From: Camillea tinctor
Lineage: Eukaryota > Ascomycota > Sordariomycetes > Xylariales > Xylariaceae
Length of the DNA: 64,000 nt
Direction of reading: 5' to 3'
Assembly: GCA_022578605.1 (NCBI GenBank)
Contig: MU394127.1
Location: forward strand, 124,001 to 188,000
Made by a program: the position numbers and the translations under genes. The first letter of the stretch is position 1, and each line of letters starts with the position of its first letter. Positions 40,077-52,125 of this stretch are shown in pieces. The notes beneath the pieces are model-generated. The model did no database searches. It was not told the DNA's origin and saw nothing but the letters and a program-made list of their open reading frames with translations.

Positions 40077-43000
40077 ATGGCTGAAACTTGGTGGGACGAC
40101 TTCTCAAACAATCTTGCCACAGATCTTGCTCCTCTCATTGCTCTATTTGGCGAATCTCCAACCAAACAATATCTCAGCGAATGTTTAACAGTTGAAGATA
40201 TTATTATTTTTGCAGTTGCTCCTCTAGGGGTAATTACGGCTGTGGTATCTGCGATTCGAGTATGTGGAACGCCCTCGCTTAGGGCCTTTGTTGGGAGAGC
40301 CCAAGAAGGCGCGGGTAACGCCGAAGCAGAATTATGTTCATCTACTAGTCGCGACGTTTGTGAGCTTTATAGCAACGGTGGTATTGCTCGCGTTTTTGGT
40401 CGTCCCAAACTACTCGAGATTCTGCACGACCCTTTAGCTCCTTACCAAGAATTCTTTCCAACCAACGGCAGTAAAGCAACAGCTGGAATATACTCATTCC
40501 GAGAGTACATGGAACAAGGAAGGGGGAAACATGAATGGATCCGGGGTCAAGGTTTCTCGAAAGGACAAGAAAAATCTCCAGAGCCGAATGAGCAGGGTGA
40601 TGTGCAGCAAAGTCCAGCACGTTTTGCTCCGAACCCGAACCTGTCTCTTAACATCGGGATCAGACCACATTCTCGCAGCTGGTTTATCGCTGCTGCCACG
40701 TTCGGGTTTATATTGCAGTCATTTGTTCTAGTATGGGCAATACTCACCAGGTACCACTACCAATGGACCAGGAATAGCCGTGAAGGTAAGCAAATAGTTC
40801 ACAATTCTCATTTTAAGAAACTCTGCCTGGGTTTGCATACTCATGACCTAGATGTGGCGACTCAGTATCACGCCAAGGGCGGAATACGGGAGGTTTTGCA
40901 CATTTACACTATTACCATAAAACTAACGGAATATCTCGGTAGATGAATATGCGGTCCCATTAACCGTCATTGGAACAGTCTTGCTATGCCTAGGAATAGC
41001 TCTGTGTGCTCACCTTATCGAGAGTAAAACCAAAGAGCAAGTGTACCAAAGAGCTGGTGGAAAAAATCCTAAAGGCTCATCCGAGGTGTACTGGGTCCAA
41101 CCAGGAAATCAAACCATAGGTGATCAAGTCTTTGACTCCTTTGCGTACTCTGACGTCAAAAATACTCTAAAGAGGTATATCACGTCATGGAAAGATGAAG
41201 ATGGAGAGTCCAATATGGGCCTTATTTGGACTGCCGTCATACTAACTACCGTGGGCTTCATTTCCCAGTTTCTTGGTCTCAGAGCTTGCCATTCTTCTGT
41301 AGCAGTTGTCCAGTTGGGTGTAACGATCCTAATGAGCCTTGTTCGTGCCAGCCTCAGGACCCAACGACTGAAGAAGGAGGACAACTTCATGTGGGTCTCG
41401 CCGGAATTTTTTCAGGGACATGAACTGGACTTCTTAGCACTAAAAATTATGTCCGGCAAAACCAAGATCGCCACCTTAAAGGATACCACCGCCTGGGGGC
41501 GCACCTATCTATTAGAGATCCAGTCACGTTGGGTATGGAAGATATTCAGTGGTCCAAAACAAAATGAAGCCAGTATTGCAGTCAGCTCTTCCGCAAATAC
41601 ATTCTCCAACTCTAACACGGACGAGAGAGACGAACCTAATGTCTTAGAACCACTTCAGACCTCTAATGGTTCACCTCTTCTTTCTGGGTTCCGAGTCAAC
41701 AGTAGGCTTGCTAAGCAGCTGCTTGATCCCTCGGTAGATCTCGTAGACGACGCCGAAAAGGAGCTCCTTCGCTGGATTTCAACAAAGTATTGTGCTGAGA
41801 GCGAAACCGAACATGAATGTGGCGTTGATCACTACCAAAAAGGTCTAAATGCAGCGGTAAAGGCAGTGTTTTATAGAAGTCGCCTTGCTCGCATGACAGG
41901 ATTGGAAGAACCAGAGTCAGAACGCAGTAGTTATTGGGGCGGGAAATTTGTTACCGTACGAAATACTGCTTTGATCCTGGCGCATACTATTGAAGATACT
42001 ATGCAGATTCTTTTTGCTTCGGACTCACGATCACCTATAGTACTGCACAAGTCATGGGAACATGCATTTTGCATATTCTGGACAATTCAATGCTCTTTAC
42101 TTAATCCTCTCACGAAAACACATCAGAAAGATGATATCCATATGTCATTACGGAGAGAAATAGATAGGAACGGTACTCCTCAAGGTCCATGGAAGTCTGA
42201 TAAATCTGAGCTGGAGGCTGTGCTTAGTCTGTGGTTGTGGTCCTTGAAGGAGCCACACAAGAGACATAACGAAAAGGAAACAAACTCTGAGAGGATTAGC
42301 CAGCGCATAAGTCGGATTCTCTTTGCGCACCAAAATCTAGAAGACACGTCCTATGAAACACTAGATTTAGATATTTGGCGGAAAAGAGGGGGCGTCAAGA
42401 TTCATAAACGGCGGCTCAAAGTGCTAGAAAAGTTAGCTGCTGATGCGAATTGTGTGCCTGGAACAGGAGAAGACTGCCAATACAATAATACAGTATCGGG
42501 TTGGGAAAGAACTATCAGCTGCCCACAGGTCCAGAATGCAGTATGGTGGAGGGACGATGAGGAATTTGTCACCAGCCCAGAGGGGCCACCTGACGATTCA
42601 TGCGAACAGAGAAGATTCTTTGGGTGGCATAACGTGCGGGAAAGCTCATCCAGTGATTGTTTCGATATTTTGGAGATCACTTCTGAAAGCTCCCTCCTGC
42701 TAAATTGCGCCCAGGAAATCTATTCTATATTCCTAACAGCGATCTTGCAAGCTGTTAGGAGTATTGGTGGACACACAAACACCGAACGACATGCAGATGG
42801 CTTTACCGTTACCAACAGCAACGTTGACGATATCAGAAGAGCTCTTATTCGGAGAGGCTTGTGTGACGCAGAAGATGCCTTCGCATGTATTATCCCAATT
42901 CTAAAAAACCAGGATAAACTAGATCTCCCTGACACGGTAGTGACTTTAGCTGGTGATTTGGCTAACCACTATAGACAGGAAAGGAAATGGGAAAAAACCA

Positions 43001-44616
43001 GGGAACTTACCGACTGGATGATCGGCCGCTCGTACGCCAGAGTAGACTCAGGACCTGAGCAGCAAGATTCAGCAACAAAGTTGGAAAATACGAATAGCCT
43101 CAGAGTGTCTATCTTAGCCGCCTGTGAGATATATCGCCAAGCACTTCTTCAGGACGATGACGACAAGCTGAGGGTTTTTGGTTGTGAAGGGATTATTGCA
43201 TTGCTTCGATGTTACTCTCAAGACAGAATGATCATGAACATACCAGCCGTGTGGGTGGACTCTGGGACTGTGCCCGATAATTCAGACCTGAGTAATCGGC
43301 CACTTACTCTAGCCGATACAATCCGGTGTTACGGCGAGGCTATTATGAGGTGCATAGACAGCAGATCATCGCCAAACGCCCGAGAACAACAGCTACGGAG
43401 CGAGTTGAAGGAGTACGTTTCCGAGCCGAGGCGAACCCAGAACCTTTTTCAAGCGATCCGTGACTCTGATTTAAGCTCTGCTCTATATCTTCTACAAAGG
43501 CATCATCTCGACGAGCCAGAAAATACCCAGTCGCTTTTCCGTGCCTCCCAGTTAGGCTGGGATATGGTTGTCCAGGCCCTAATAGAACTTGGTGCAGCAA
43601 TAAACCACGAAGATGATCATAAACGAAACGCGCTATCATATGCTTCGGAACTTGGAAACATCAATACGGCAAGGACGCTTCTAAGAAATAAAGCTATTTC
43701 AAAAGATACAGACTCGGGCGAGTGGCGTAAACAGGGAGCACTCCACTACGCAGCGAAACAAGGGCACGCGATAATTATTCAGGATATCTTAGAGGTATCT
43801 AGTTCGGGAGCTGTAGACGATGAGGATCAGGATGGTATAACACCGCTGAGTTGGGCAATCAGATCAGGGAACCCTGACGCCGTTTGGGTCCTCACACGCA
43901 ATGCCCATGGTAATTACCTTAATCATTACCACACCCGTAAGCCAGTACTTCACCTCGCTATTGCGGAAAACCGAGAGGACATGGTGGACGTGTTATTAAA
44001 AGTCGAGAATGTGGATCCGAATTTCAATCACAGCAGATATATCAACTCCCCACCACTCGTATGCGCCGTCAGACTAAAATACGAATCTATATTCGAGAAG
44101 CTTCTGAGTTCGGCACGAATAAATGCAGATTGTGCCGACCAGGAAAACCGAACGGCTCTCTGGTGGGCGGCAGCTCTAGGGCTCGATTCTTACGTCCAGA
44201 AACTCCTTGCCTCTAGAAAGGTGCACAGTCCGGAAAAAAGTGACAAGTACGGCAACACCGCGCTCTCGATGGCAGCAGAGCTGGGTCATATTGGCGCGGT
44301 TCGTCAACTGCTGAGTGTACAACGAGAAGCTACGGTCAGCTTGAAGGTGATCTTCATTGCCGCCATTAACGGCCATGCAGCCGTCGTCGAAGAGCTACTA
44401 CCACGTAAAGTGAAAAATAAACACCACGCAAAGGAACTACTAGAACTTTGTGGCCTAGGAAATGTGTGGCAGAGCATCCAGAACAGTACAGCCTGGGGGG
44501 AGACGAGGGAGGGAGAGCAAACTCATTTGGATTATGCTGCGGAAATTGGGGACCTGTCCGATGGAGTGTTGACGCGAGCTTTCATGATAACGAATGCTCC
44601 ATTTCAAATTTTCTGA
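40077..44616 (+). CDS. Large membrane protein with C-terminal ankyrin repeats, 1460 aa
   Basis: Two exons (40077-40785, 40943-44616; intron with actaac branch) join in frame. It belongs to a fungal family I recognise by its N-terminus (LTVEDIIIFAVAPLGVIT, SSTSRDVCELYSNGGIARVFG). About five hydrophobic segments lie in residues 38-380, with channel-like spacing, and a long polar middle region follows. At about 1070-1400 comes an array of ankyrin repeats (for example RNALSYASELGNINTARTLL and TALSMAAELGHIGAVRQLL). The likely topology is a membrane anchor with a large cytoplasmic ankyrin scaffold. Function is unknown; similar proteins are usually variable and found in accessory or subtelomeric DNA. 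The ATG at 40077 starts at the family N-terminus; an upstream ATG at 40045 is out of frame. The gene lies between two metallothionein copies. Confidence 0.88.
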
Positions 44617-44682
44617 TGCCTCGAGGAGGGGTTTTTGCTTTAGATGAGCTTTTATGTTTTTCTTCTTTAGGTACCTAGGTAG

Positions 44683-44990
44683 TCAACATAATGCCTCCTC
44701 CTCCTCCCTTTTATGACACTAACATCTCCCTAACTAACAATCTGTGTTGCTTGTTCATAAGAGAAATAAGATGTTATAAAGCGTTCCTATTGCGAAAAGC
44801 CGGTCATGCTGAATTTTTATTTCTTGTCCTTTCCGTATTTTCATTAATTTATTTGTGCTTCTTTAATCAGTAAATGGTCGACTTGGTGCCATGTCTATAC
44901 AGAAACCCTTACCGGACAAGAGTCACACGTGCAGCTTCCACCACAGTTACAAGTACCGCTGCTTGCGCATCCACAGTTGCTGCCCATATT
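44683..44990. repeat. Direct repeat copy B (intact metallothionein locus)
   Basis: Counterpart of 39083-39403 in the same orientation; see that entry for shared landmarks. It covers the 3' flank and both exons of the intact metallothionein gene. Confidence 0.8.
44849..44987 (-). CDS. Copper-type metallothionein, 28 aa
   Basis: Tiny cytosolic metal-binding protein. Two exons (44987-44913 and 44860-44849) are joined by a 52-nt intron (GTAAGG donor, TTTACTGAT branch, AAAG acceptor). The product has seven Cys in the order CxC-x5-CxC-x3-CxC-x2-C, the N. crassa copper metallothionein pattern, and ends PKHK. Without splicing the frame would run to a 30-residue product ending PVRVSV. The Lys-ending tail is preferred because the family ends that way and because the pseudogene copy at 39254 preserves the same exon-2 codons. 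Too short for most gene finders. Confidence 0.85.
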
Positions 44991-45390
44991 GCTGGTGTTG
45001 ATTTTGCTGGAAGCTATCAAATGATAATGGCCTAGTGGTGATATTTTGCGGAGTGATGTTTTGTCTTTCTTCGACTTATGATGAAGGATGAGGGAGAAAA
45101 GAGGATGAAATCTGGCCTTCACTGCGATGAGCAGATCCTTAGGTTTTTAAATCATAAGAGAGTCGGCAGAGGTGGCGAGAAGGATGTCATGAGCTACGAG
45201 ATGGTCCACATAAGGGGAACTTTAAAGGAGCCGGATCTGTGAAAAAAAAAAAGGGGGCAGGGGCACATATCAAACTTTGATTATCTCGACGAAACATTGA
45301 AGTAATCCATTAAAACCTACTATGTACGACAAATAGGTTTATTAGAATGTTTCTATCGTAATTACTATATATATACCTTATATAGAGATG

Positions 45391-45457
45391 AGCTAATAGA
45401 AAGATACCAATAGCGCTCATAAGAATCGAACCTATACTTACTATTAAACTTACTAAG
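45391..45457 (-). repeat. tRNA-related repeat, copy 1
   Basis: 67 bp, 60 of 67 identical to 45608-45674 with no gaps. On the minus strand it contains GGTTCGATTC, close to the polymerase III B box. All seven differences from copy 2 are transitions. Possibly a SINE fragment; no full tRNA cloverleaf can be drawn. Confidence 0.65.
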
Positions 45458-45607
45458 TAGTTTATAGCTACAAGTATGCGCCTACGCATCTAAAGTATAA
45501 GAATAGAAAGCTTAAAAAAGAACAGAAAACAATAAACACTTCTGGGACTAAACACTTAACTTTGCGATGAGATAGTAACACTTGTGAACTATAAGCGCTA
45601 CTAAATA

Positions 45608-45674
45608 AGCTAATAAAAAGATATCAATAGCGCTTATAGGAATCGAACCTACACTTACTATTAAACTCACCAAG
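45608..45674 (-). repeat. tRNA-related repeat, copy 2
   Basis: Partner of 45391-45457. On the minus strand it has an exact GGTTCGATTCC B box within a T-arm-like stem (GTAGG/CCTAT), followed by AAGCGCT where an acceptor strand would lie. No matching 5' acceptor strand is found within 100 bp, so it is tRNA-derived rather than a tRNA gene. Confidence 0.65.
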
Positions 45675-46972
45675 TTATAGTAGATAAAGATATTGCTCAG
45701 TTAAACTTTGGTTATACCTATCCACTTCATCTAGAGACTCTTGTAGGTTAGGTTATAGGCTAGGTTAGGATGGCTGCATATAAGCGTACCTATCATCTAA
45801 CCTAACCTAGTTGTACCACACTACCTACTATTAAGTAGGTGCTAATAAGTATAACTGGCCAGCTGGCTGCACGCGGTATCAATGAGTACTGCTGTACTGG
45901 GTAAATTTAGACCGAGGCTTCTTTCCCGGGTTTCAACAGACCGAGATATGGGCTCTTAGGTCAGAGCTAGAGATCGATCAGGTTGTTTTTTTCGCGGGGC
46001 GCGTGACGTTTAACCCCATGTATCCATGTATTCAGATGCAAAATCTTCCCTTTTTTTTTTTTGCTATGCAATGAGTCGTAAACAGTCAGTACATTGAACT
46101 TGATTTGTTGAATTCAAGTGCTTCATATAAAGGAGGTATATAGTCTTACATACATACTTATCTAAGTATGGAATTTATTTTATCTCATCTTATTCATTTA
46201 TTCTCGCTTTTGGTGTCAATATTCATTCTGGCTAATAAACAATTATCTCTACTCCCCAGGAAATACCACCTACTACTTATAGCTAACCTGAGCAACTAAC
46301 AACTGAAATTAGTAACTAGTAGTATGTATGTGCTACCTTGGGTACATACTAGTACTACTACTGCTACTAGTAGTCGCTTAAGTATATTCCACCTGGGGCT
46401 GCACGCACTGGCAGTGGACATGAGACCTAAAACCTAAGTCCATTTCTCCGTCGCAACGGCGAAATGCTCGGCGTAGGAGTTGCTTTTTCCCCATCGCGGG
46501 GTCATTCGTGTAAAGTAAATTCCTCGTACACCAAGGGTGGGCACGTATGACGGCACCTGACAGTGAGGCCATAGTAGCCCGTTTGTCTCGTTCATAAGTA
46601 TTTTTTTTTCAACTTCCTGGTTTGGATTTGTTCAACCAACATAAATGCCATATATTCATTTTAATGACCCCATTGCTCATTGTTGTTACACTCTCATATC
46701 AATATAATTTTATATGTAAAAGCAATACTAAGAGAATACATATAAAAAAAGAAAAGAGATATCTGTATAGAAAATTGTTTACATCAATTGGTCCAACGAA
46801 CAAGAAAGCAAGCTGCTTATATACTACCCTTACCTACTAGGTTAGTAGCTAGGGATTGCGGGGAACTCGAAAAGCTACGAAAGACCGCCGCGGGGCATCA
46901 CCACCTTGAGGATATAACACCGAAGAGAAAGAGAGAATAGAACATCATTGAGAAGAAAAAAAAAAGAAAAAC

Positions 46973-48561
46973 ATGGCTGAATCTGTACCGACAGTCACTG
47001 CGCTGCAGAACATCTACACGCAGCAGGCCCTCGCCGACCAAACTGCGCGATGGAACAACCTCCTCGAAAGATTCCAGACTCTGTACGGCCGACCTGCTCA
47101 GTTCGTGTCGCGATCGCCAGGCCGCGTGAACATTATCGGTGAGCACATTGACTACTCGCTATACTCCTGCTTGCCCATGGGCATGACCCCCGATGTCATC
47201 ATCGCCGTCTCCACCGATCTCGAGCCCTCGCAGGAGGGCACCTACAAGATCAAGATCGCCAACCTCGAGGACCAGCGCTTCCCGAGCCGCGAGTTCGACA
47301 TCCCCTTTGCCGAGGTCGACATCGACGCTACCAAGTCCGAGTGGACCAACTACTTCAAGTCCGGGCTCAGGGGTGCCTTGCAGCTCCTGAGGAAGAAGTT
47401 CGGCGACGACTTCAAGCCCACCAGCATGCAGGTGCTGATGCACGGAACTGTCCCCGCTGGCGGAGGTCTCAGTTCGAGTGCCGCTTTTGTGACCGCCAGC
47501 GCCCTGGCGGTCATGATCGCTAACGGCGTGAAGGATGTGGACAAGAAGGACCTGACCGAAGTCGCCATCGTCAGTGAACGGGCGGTTGGTGTCAATTCTG
47601 GAGGGTGAGTCAATTTCTTCCAGCAGTTTGTACAAATCAGGCGCTTACACATGTTACCTATAGCCTGGACCAATCCGCGTCGGTATTCTCCAAAATGGGC
47701 TCAGCACTGCTCGTCTCCTTCGTGCCGTCGCTCTCCTGCCGGCCAGTCTTCTTCCCGAAAACCGACCCCGAGCTGTGCTTCATGGTCGCGCAATCGTACG
47801 TCACCTCGAACAAGCAAGAGACCGGGCCGGTGCGCTACAACCTCCGCGTGGTCGAGTGCAGCATGGCGGCCGCCTACCTCAACGCTAAGCTGTGCCCCGG
47901 CACGGAGCTGCCCAAGGACGCCGGGCCCCTGGGGGTCTCCATCCGCGGGTTCCACGAGAACTACTTCCGGGGCACCTCGAAGCCGATGTCCGCGCAGCTG
48001 GCGGAGCTCATCACGCTCACGCAGCAGACGCTCACGCAGGAGCAGGGGTACACCGTTTCCGAGATCGCGGCGGGGATGGGGGTCAGCGCGGCGGACGTGC
48101 AAGCGCGGTTCCTGTCGAGCTTCCCCGTGCGCGGCGAGCACTTCAAGCTGCGCCAGCGGGCGCTGCACGTGTTCACCGAGGCGCTGCGCGTGCTGCAGTT
48201 CCTGTCGCTGCTCGAGGACGCCACGCCCGGCGCCGACTACAACGCCCGCCTCGGCGCGCTCATGAACCAGACCCAGGACTCGTGCCGTGACCTCTACGAG
48301 TGCAGCTGCCCCGAGCTCGACGAGCTGTGCGCCATCGCCCGCGAGGCCGGCAGCTACGGCAGCCGCCTCACCGGCGCCGGGTGGGGCGGCTGCAGCGTGC
48401 ACCTTGTGCCTGCGGACAAGGTCGATCAGATCCGTGGCGCGCTGGTGGATAGGTATTATGCGAAGCGCGGGATCGAGGAGAAGGACCTCGAGACGGCGAT
48501 TGTGGTGAGTAGGCCGATGAATGGGAGCGCGGTGTTTAGGCTGGAGGGCGGGAAGATCTGA
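46973..48561 (+). CDS. gal1: Galactokinase
   Basis: GHMP-family kinase converting galactose plus ATP to galactose-1-phosphate, the entry step of the Leloir pathway; cytosolic. Two exons (46973-47604, 47664-48561; 59-nt intron) join in frame to 509 aa. The galactokinase signature GRVNIIGEHIDY is at about 50-61. The GHMP phosphate loop PAGGGLSSSAAF is at about 161-172. The catalytic Asp lies in GGLDQSASVF (about 213), spanning the splice junction. The C-terminal SRLTGAGWGGCSVHLV motif is present. Length matches fungal Gal1 and exon 2 is strongly GC-rich. No other galactose genes are adjacent, so there is no local cluster. Confidence 0.96.
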
Positions 48562-49302
48562 GGAATAAACAAATATATATATATATAAAAAGGAAGTTTG
48601 GCGTGGAGGGAGAGGTTTTGTAAGAATAGAAGTTAGGTGAAATATAGACAGATTATTTTTTTGAATCAAGAACTGCATGGAGCTCTGATTAGACCCCTGA
48701 ACTGAGAACATTGGATGTATAGATTTGAAGATTGGAAATTCCGGCTTACATCGGAATACAGATAACTCACAGCCATTTTGGCTACCAACGATGTCGCATG
48801 TACAGCAGTAGAGGTTTCGGGGTATTATTCACGTTTTTATGCATCTACGCTCTTGATGGAGTATAATCTCATATAATTATATATCAAGAGAAACAAGTAA
48901 TATAATAATATCATTCATTTATTCAGGCAACCTCATTATCATATCCTGGCCAAATCTTCTTCTTAATACCATACACACGAACAGTGGCTAATAAACAAGA
49001 AAAGAATAAAAGAGAAAACCCTTATTATGTCCAACCAATAGATCGATACAACGCCGATGCCTTTCTTCTCATGCGTTCCAGCGCTTGGGTTTGCATGGGG
49101 CGTGCAAATAAAAAAAAATATTATCATCCCATCACTCCGACTCCGTTTTCTATCTCCCTGGTTTTTTTTCCCCGTCTTATATATTACACTTGTAATTAAA
49201 GCTAAGCTGTATATAAAGCTCTTCTCACCCGTCTTGCGGGGAGGAGAGCTATGGTATTTTCGCAAAACTCCCCTGGCTGGGGGTGTTGCATTGCTACCAC
49301 GA
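48562..49302. other. Convergent 3' intergenic region
   Basis: AT-rich, with a short TA repeat near 48574-48587. It holds the 3' UTRs of galactokinase and of the secreted protein on the other strand. No gene seen. Confidence 0.55.
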
Positions 49303-49932
49303 CTACCGGTAGGTTGCCGGATGGGCCGAAGTCTCGTTCCATGCGGGATAGCTCGTGTGCCAGAACCCGTCGTCGTAGCTGGAGGCGGAGCTGGCTGGAG
49401 GCGCTGGGGTGGTTGCGATAGCGATAATGCTGGAAAAGCTCGAGATTTCCGTCGCGTAGGGGAGTGTCGTGTTCGCAGCCGTGGTTGATGAGGGGCGGGG
49501 GCTCGACGGATACGGTGCTGAGATCGTGGTCGGGAACGCGGATGTGGATTTGGACGTGGAGGTAGCACCGTCGTCTTCTATCACGGTGGTGGTGACGACC
49601 GTTGTGGTGGGCTCCGCATCGATGACCGAGACGGTGGTGGAAACCGTCTGCGTCGCGGGCTTTTCCGTGACGACCACGGTGCTGGTGATGGGTGGTGAAG
49701 TCTCGACCACCGTCTGCGTTTGCGTGATCGGGGTCTGGGTTGCAGTCACCGTCTTGACGGTGGTTTGAGTCGGATTCTCGCCTCCGTCGATGGGCACGAC
49801 CGAGTATGGGACTGAGGCGCGAGCATGTTGAACATGGTCTTGCACTATGGGGTTTCTATCCCACGAAAAGAACGGCAATGCAGTGGAAGGGCTGCAGAGG
49901 GAAAAGAGAGCAAGTGAAAGATTGATGCGCAT
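49303..49932 (-). CDS. Secreted Thr/Ser-rich protein, 209 aa
   Basis: Begins with a clear signal peptide (MRINLSLALFSLCSPSTALP). The rest is low in complexity: residues 55-130 are Thr/Val-rich with TQT, TVV and TTT runs, and 130-180 are Ser/Thr/Pro-rich. This is the composition of heavily O-mannosylated wall or secreted proteins. Two N-glycosylation sequons (NTTL, NETS) are visible. There is no convincing GPI tail: the C-terminus (AWNETSAHPATYR) is not hydrophobic. It is intronless. No domain or specific role is recognised. A 3' exon supplying an anchor cannot be excluded. Confidence 0.65.
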   Translation of the reverse strand: MRINLSLALFSLCSPSTALPFFSWDRNPIVQDHVQHARASVPYSVVPIDGGENPTQTTVKTVTATQTPITQTQTVVETSPPITSTVVVTEKPATQTVSTTVSVIDAEPTTTVVTTTVIEDDGATSTSKSTSAFPTTISAPYPSSPRPSSTTAANTTLPYATEISSFSSIIAIATTPAPPASSASSYDDGFWHTSYPAWNETSAHPATYR

Positions 49933-50717
49933 CTTGACTAAGCTTCAAGAAGTCTGTCTGACGTCTGACTGCCTTACTTGACTAGTTAGCAGGTAGCTGG
50001 CTTCACTAGGGAATTCGAACCTAGCAGCTCTAAGGAAAAGGTAACGATCTACAGGACAGAGAGGAATGAGGAGGAGAGAGAAAGAGTGGACCGGACTTGG
50101 GCACACCCATGTTTATATTGTAGTATGCAGGACTATGTAAAGTTGGCGATATTCAGAAGGTTGGGATTTTAACTTTGCATGTGATATATGTGATATATGC
50201 GGCTTGGTTGAGAGGGTTTGAGAAGACAAACTGGGGAGGTTGGTGATGTAACTTAAAACCTCAACCTAGATAAGTTATGTACCCTGTTATGTAGCAGCTG
50301 TAAGTAGGGTAGTACCCGGTATATTTCCAAGGTTTCTTAGTGGTGCTGAGCCCTGATTGGCTGCACTTACACCAGCCTCCCCCAATATATACCCTTTTAG
50401 GTAAAGGGACAGTGCCCATATATTGGTACCTGCATCGTAAACTTCCACTAAATCCCATGTATTGACTTTATTTGGAAAAACTTTGGTGATGCTTCCATGT
50501 TATCAAAGTCTTCAACCCACGCAAATTCACTCTTGAAACTTTCCTACTGTCGCAGCATGACAACCCCCACCCACAGCATGGATAAGGTAGTAGTAGGTGG
50601 ATAAGCTATTTTTGAATGGTAATCTGAATGTCCATGTTGGGAGGATGGGAATGGATGTGATAGGATCACCTTACATAGAGGTCACATCTTATACCATTTT
50701 AAACTTCATCCGACATC
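49933..50717. other. Intergenic, no gene seen
   Basis: Promoter side of the secreted protein and then AT-rich sequence up to the AAA remnant. Confidence 0.5.
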
Positions 50718-52125
50718 TCACCTCGCATGTTCCAAGTAATCTGCCGCCTGCTTTCGCACTCCCAAAACAATCTCAAGATGCTTCATTTGAAGCTTTTCTC
50801 CTTCACTGTTAGCTAACATAGGAGCTGTCTTCATCGTGTTCTTGATTTGACGACCGTTCAGCTTTTCTTGACTAAGCTTGTCTAAATCATCATCGGAGAG
50901 CTCATGGGCCCTGCCAACTGATATGTTGGCAAAATTGAGCCCAAGTTTGGCGTTGTGCAGCCTGGTCGAATTCGTCGTAAGGGAGGATGAGGTCGATTCT
51001 GGACTCAAACGCCGGATCAATCGTCGACGCTCGGTTTGTCGTCAGGAACAGAATCCCTTTGTAGTATTCAAGCAGGCGGAGGAATACTGAAAGAATGAGT
51101 AAGGCTCAACCTAGCATGTCCTGGCGTGAAGTATCCCCACGTTCCTGAAACGATTTCATTGCGTTGTAGGCTATCCGTCTTGCGTGCTTCGAGGAAGACA
51201 TCAGCCTCGTCGATGAGCATGACGGCCTTCCAATGCGCACATATTTCCAGTGCCTTTTTCAGGGATTTCTCCACGCTACTTGCATCGGTGCCCAGATCAC
51301 CGCTACTGAGGGTATATAAAGGCGTTCTTGTATGCTCCGCCACTGTATCTTTCGTCAGCACTTTCCCCTTTATCGTGACATGACTCCTATAAATTACCTG
51401 ACTCCGCCGTTAAGGTTTTTCCTACGCCCGGAGGTCCGCATAGGAGGATTATGAAGCTCTTTCCTATAATATAGTTAGGAGCGAGGATATAAAGGGATTC
51501 ATCAGTTTGGATTTTGCGGAACTACATTTCCCGGTAACGAAGTCATTGAACTCGGTAGTTTCAATTTGCTTCTGCTTCGTGAAGGCCAAGAGTAATCGCT
51601 ATCGATCTTCCTGTATGGGGAGGTGACTAAACGCCTCATTGTTCCATGTAATGCCTTCTAGAAAATCGATCTGTATATCGTCTTGGAATGATCAGTAATT
51701 ATTCATGGGAAAACTAGTGTATACTTACGCCAATTTTTTCTCCTGCACGTCGAATCCTTTCATCGTAGGTACGCAGAGGAAGCATTCATCATTAGTGAGC
51801 GTCCTAAGTTCTTCATTGACTAATGAATTGCCATCCAGTCGTTCATACTTAGAAATACTATCCTCTATAAATTTATGATATACGCAATTGTCAATAATGA
51901 CTCTCTGTAGTACCGACGTTGTTAGTCGGTATATAGCAAAGGTAAGCAGATGTTAGAGCAATGATTTCTTACTTGGGTCACATTGATATCCATTCTAGCT
52001 AGGAAATGATACCCTCTTAAGTTACCAAATTTGCGACCCCTTTGGACTAATATGTCTTTGAGGTTGGTGGGGTTGGGCTCGTAAGAAAGCGGATGAAGTT
52101 CAATATCGACCACCTTCTCGAATAA
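50718..52125 (-). pseudogene. AAA+ ATPase (DUF7025 type) pseudogene, 5' truncated
   Basis: Recognisable pieces lie in order on the minus strand. They are a mid-DUF7025 segment (ELHPLSYEPNPTNLKDIL), a linker with CFLCVPTMKGFDV, Walker A GPPGVGKT, AEHTRTPLYTLSSGDLG, Walker B VMLIDEADVFLEAR, ILFLTTNRASTIDPAFESR, and a C-terminal LNGRQIKN block. Damage: the protein's N-terminal part is missing. A TAG at 51599-51601 interrupts EDR-RLLLAF (consistent with CAG to TAG). The donor after NEIVS reads GAACGT instead of GT. A frameshift lies near 50930-50980, just before the LSDDDLDKLSQ segment. Several other splice sites (for example after TAES) are intact, so decay is fairly recent. Confidence 0.8.

Larger units (their letters stand above)
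44988..46972. other. AT-rich intergenic stretch with repeats
   Basis: About 2 kb with no gene seen. It contains the metallothionein promoter side, the tRNA-related repeat pair, a 10-bp inverted repeat (45760-45769 with 45801-45810) and a hairpin-like TAGTATGTA palindrome near 46320-46360. The right end is the galactokinase promoter with an A-rich leader. Confidence 0.55.

Noticed and set aside
45580..45690. Possible tRNA gene on the minus strand
   Set aside because: A good T-arm and B box are present, but no matching 5' acceptor strand or D-arm in range; treated as a tRNA-derived repeat.
47701..48711. 336-codon open frame antisense to galactokinase
   Set aside because: It mirrors a GC-rich true coding exon; composition (Ala/Gly/Arg/Val) and lack of any family match show it is a shadow.
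50000..50045. GGTTCGAATT-like T-arm on the minus strand
   Set aside because: The stem does not pair correctly around a 7-nt loop and no cloverleaf forms; it lies just upstream of the secreted-protein gene.
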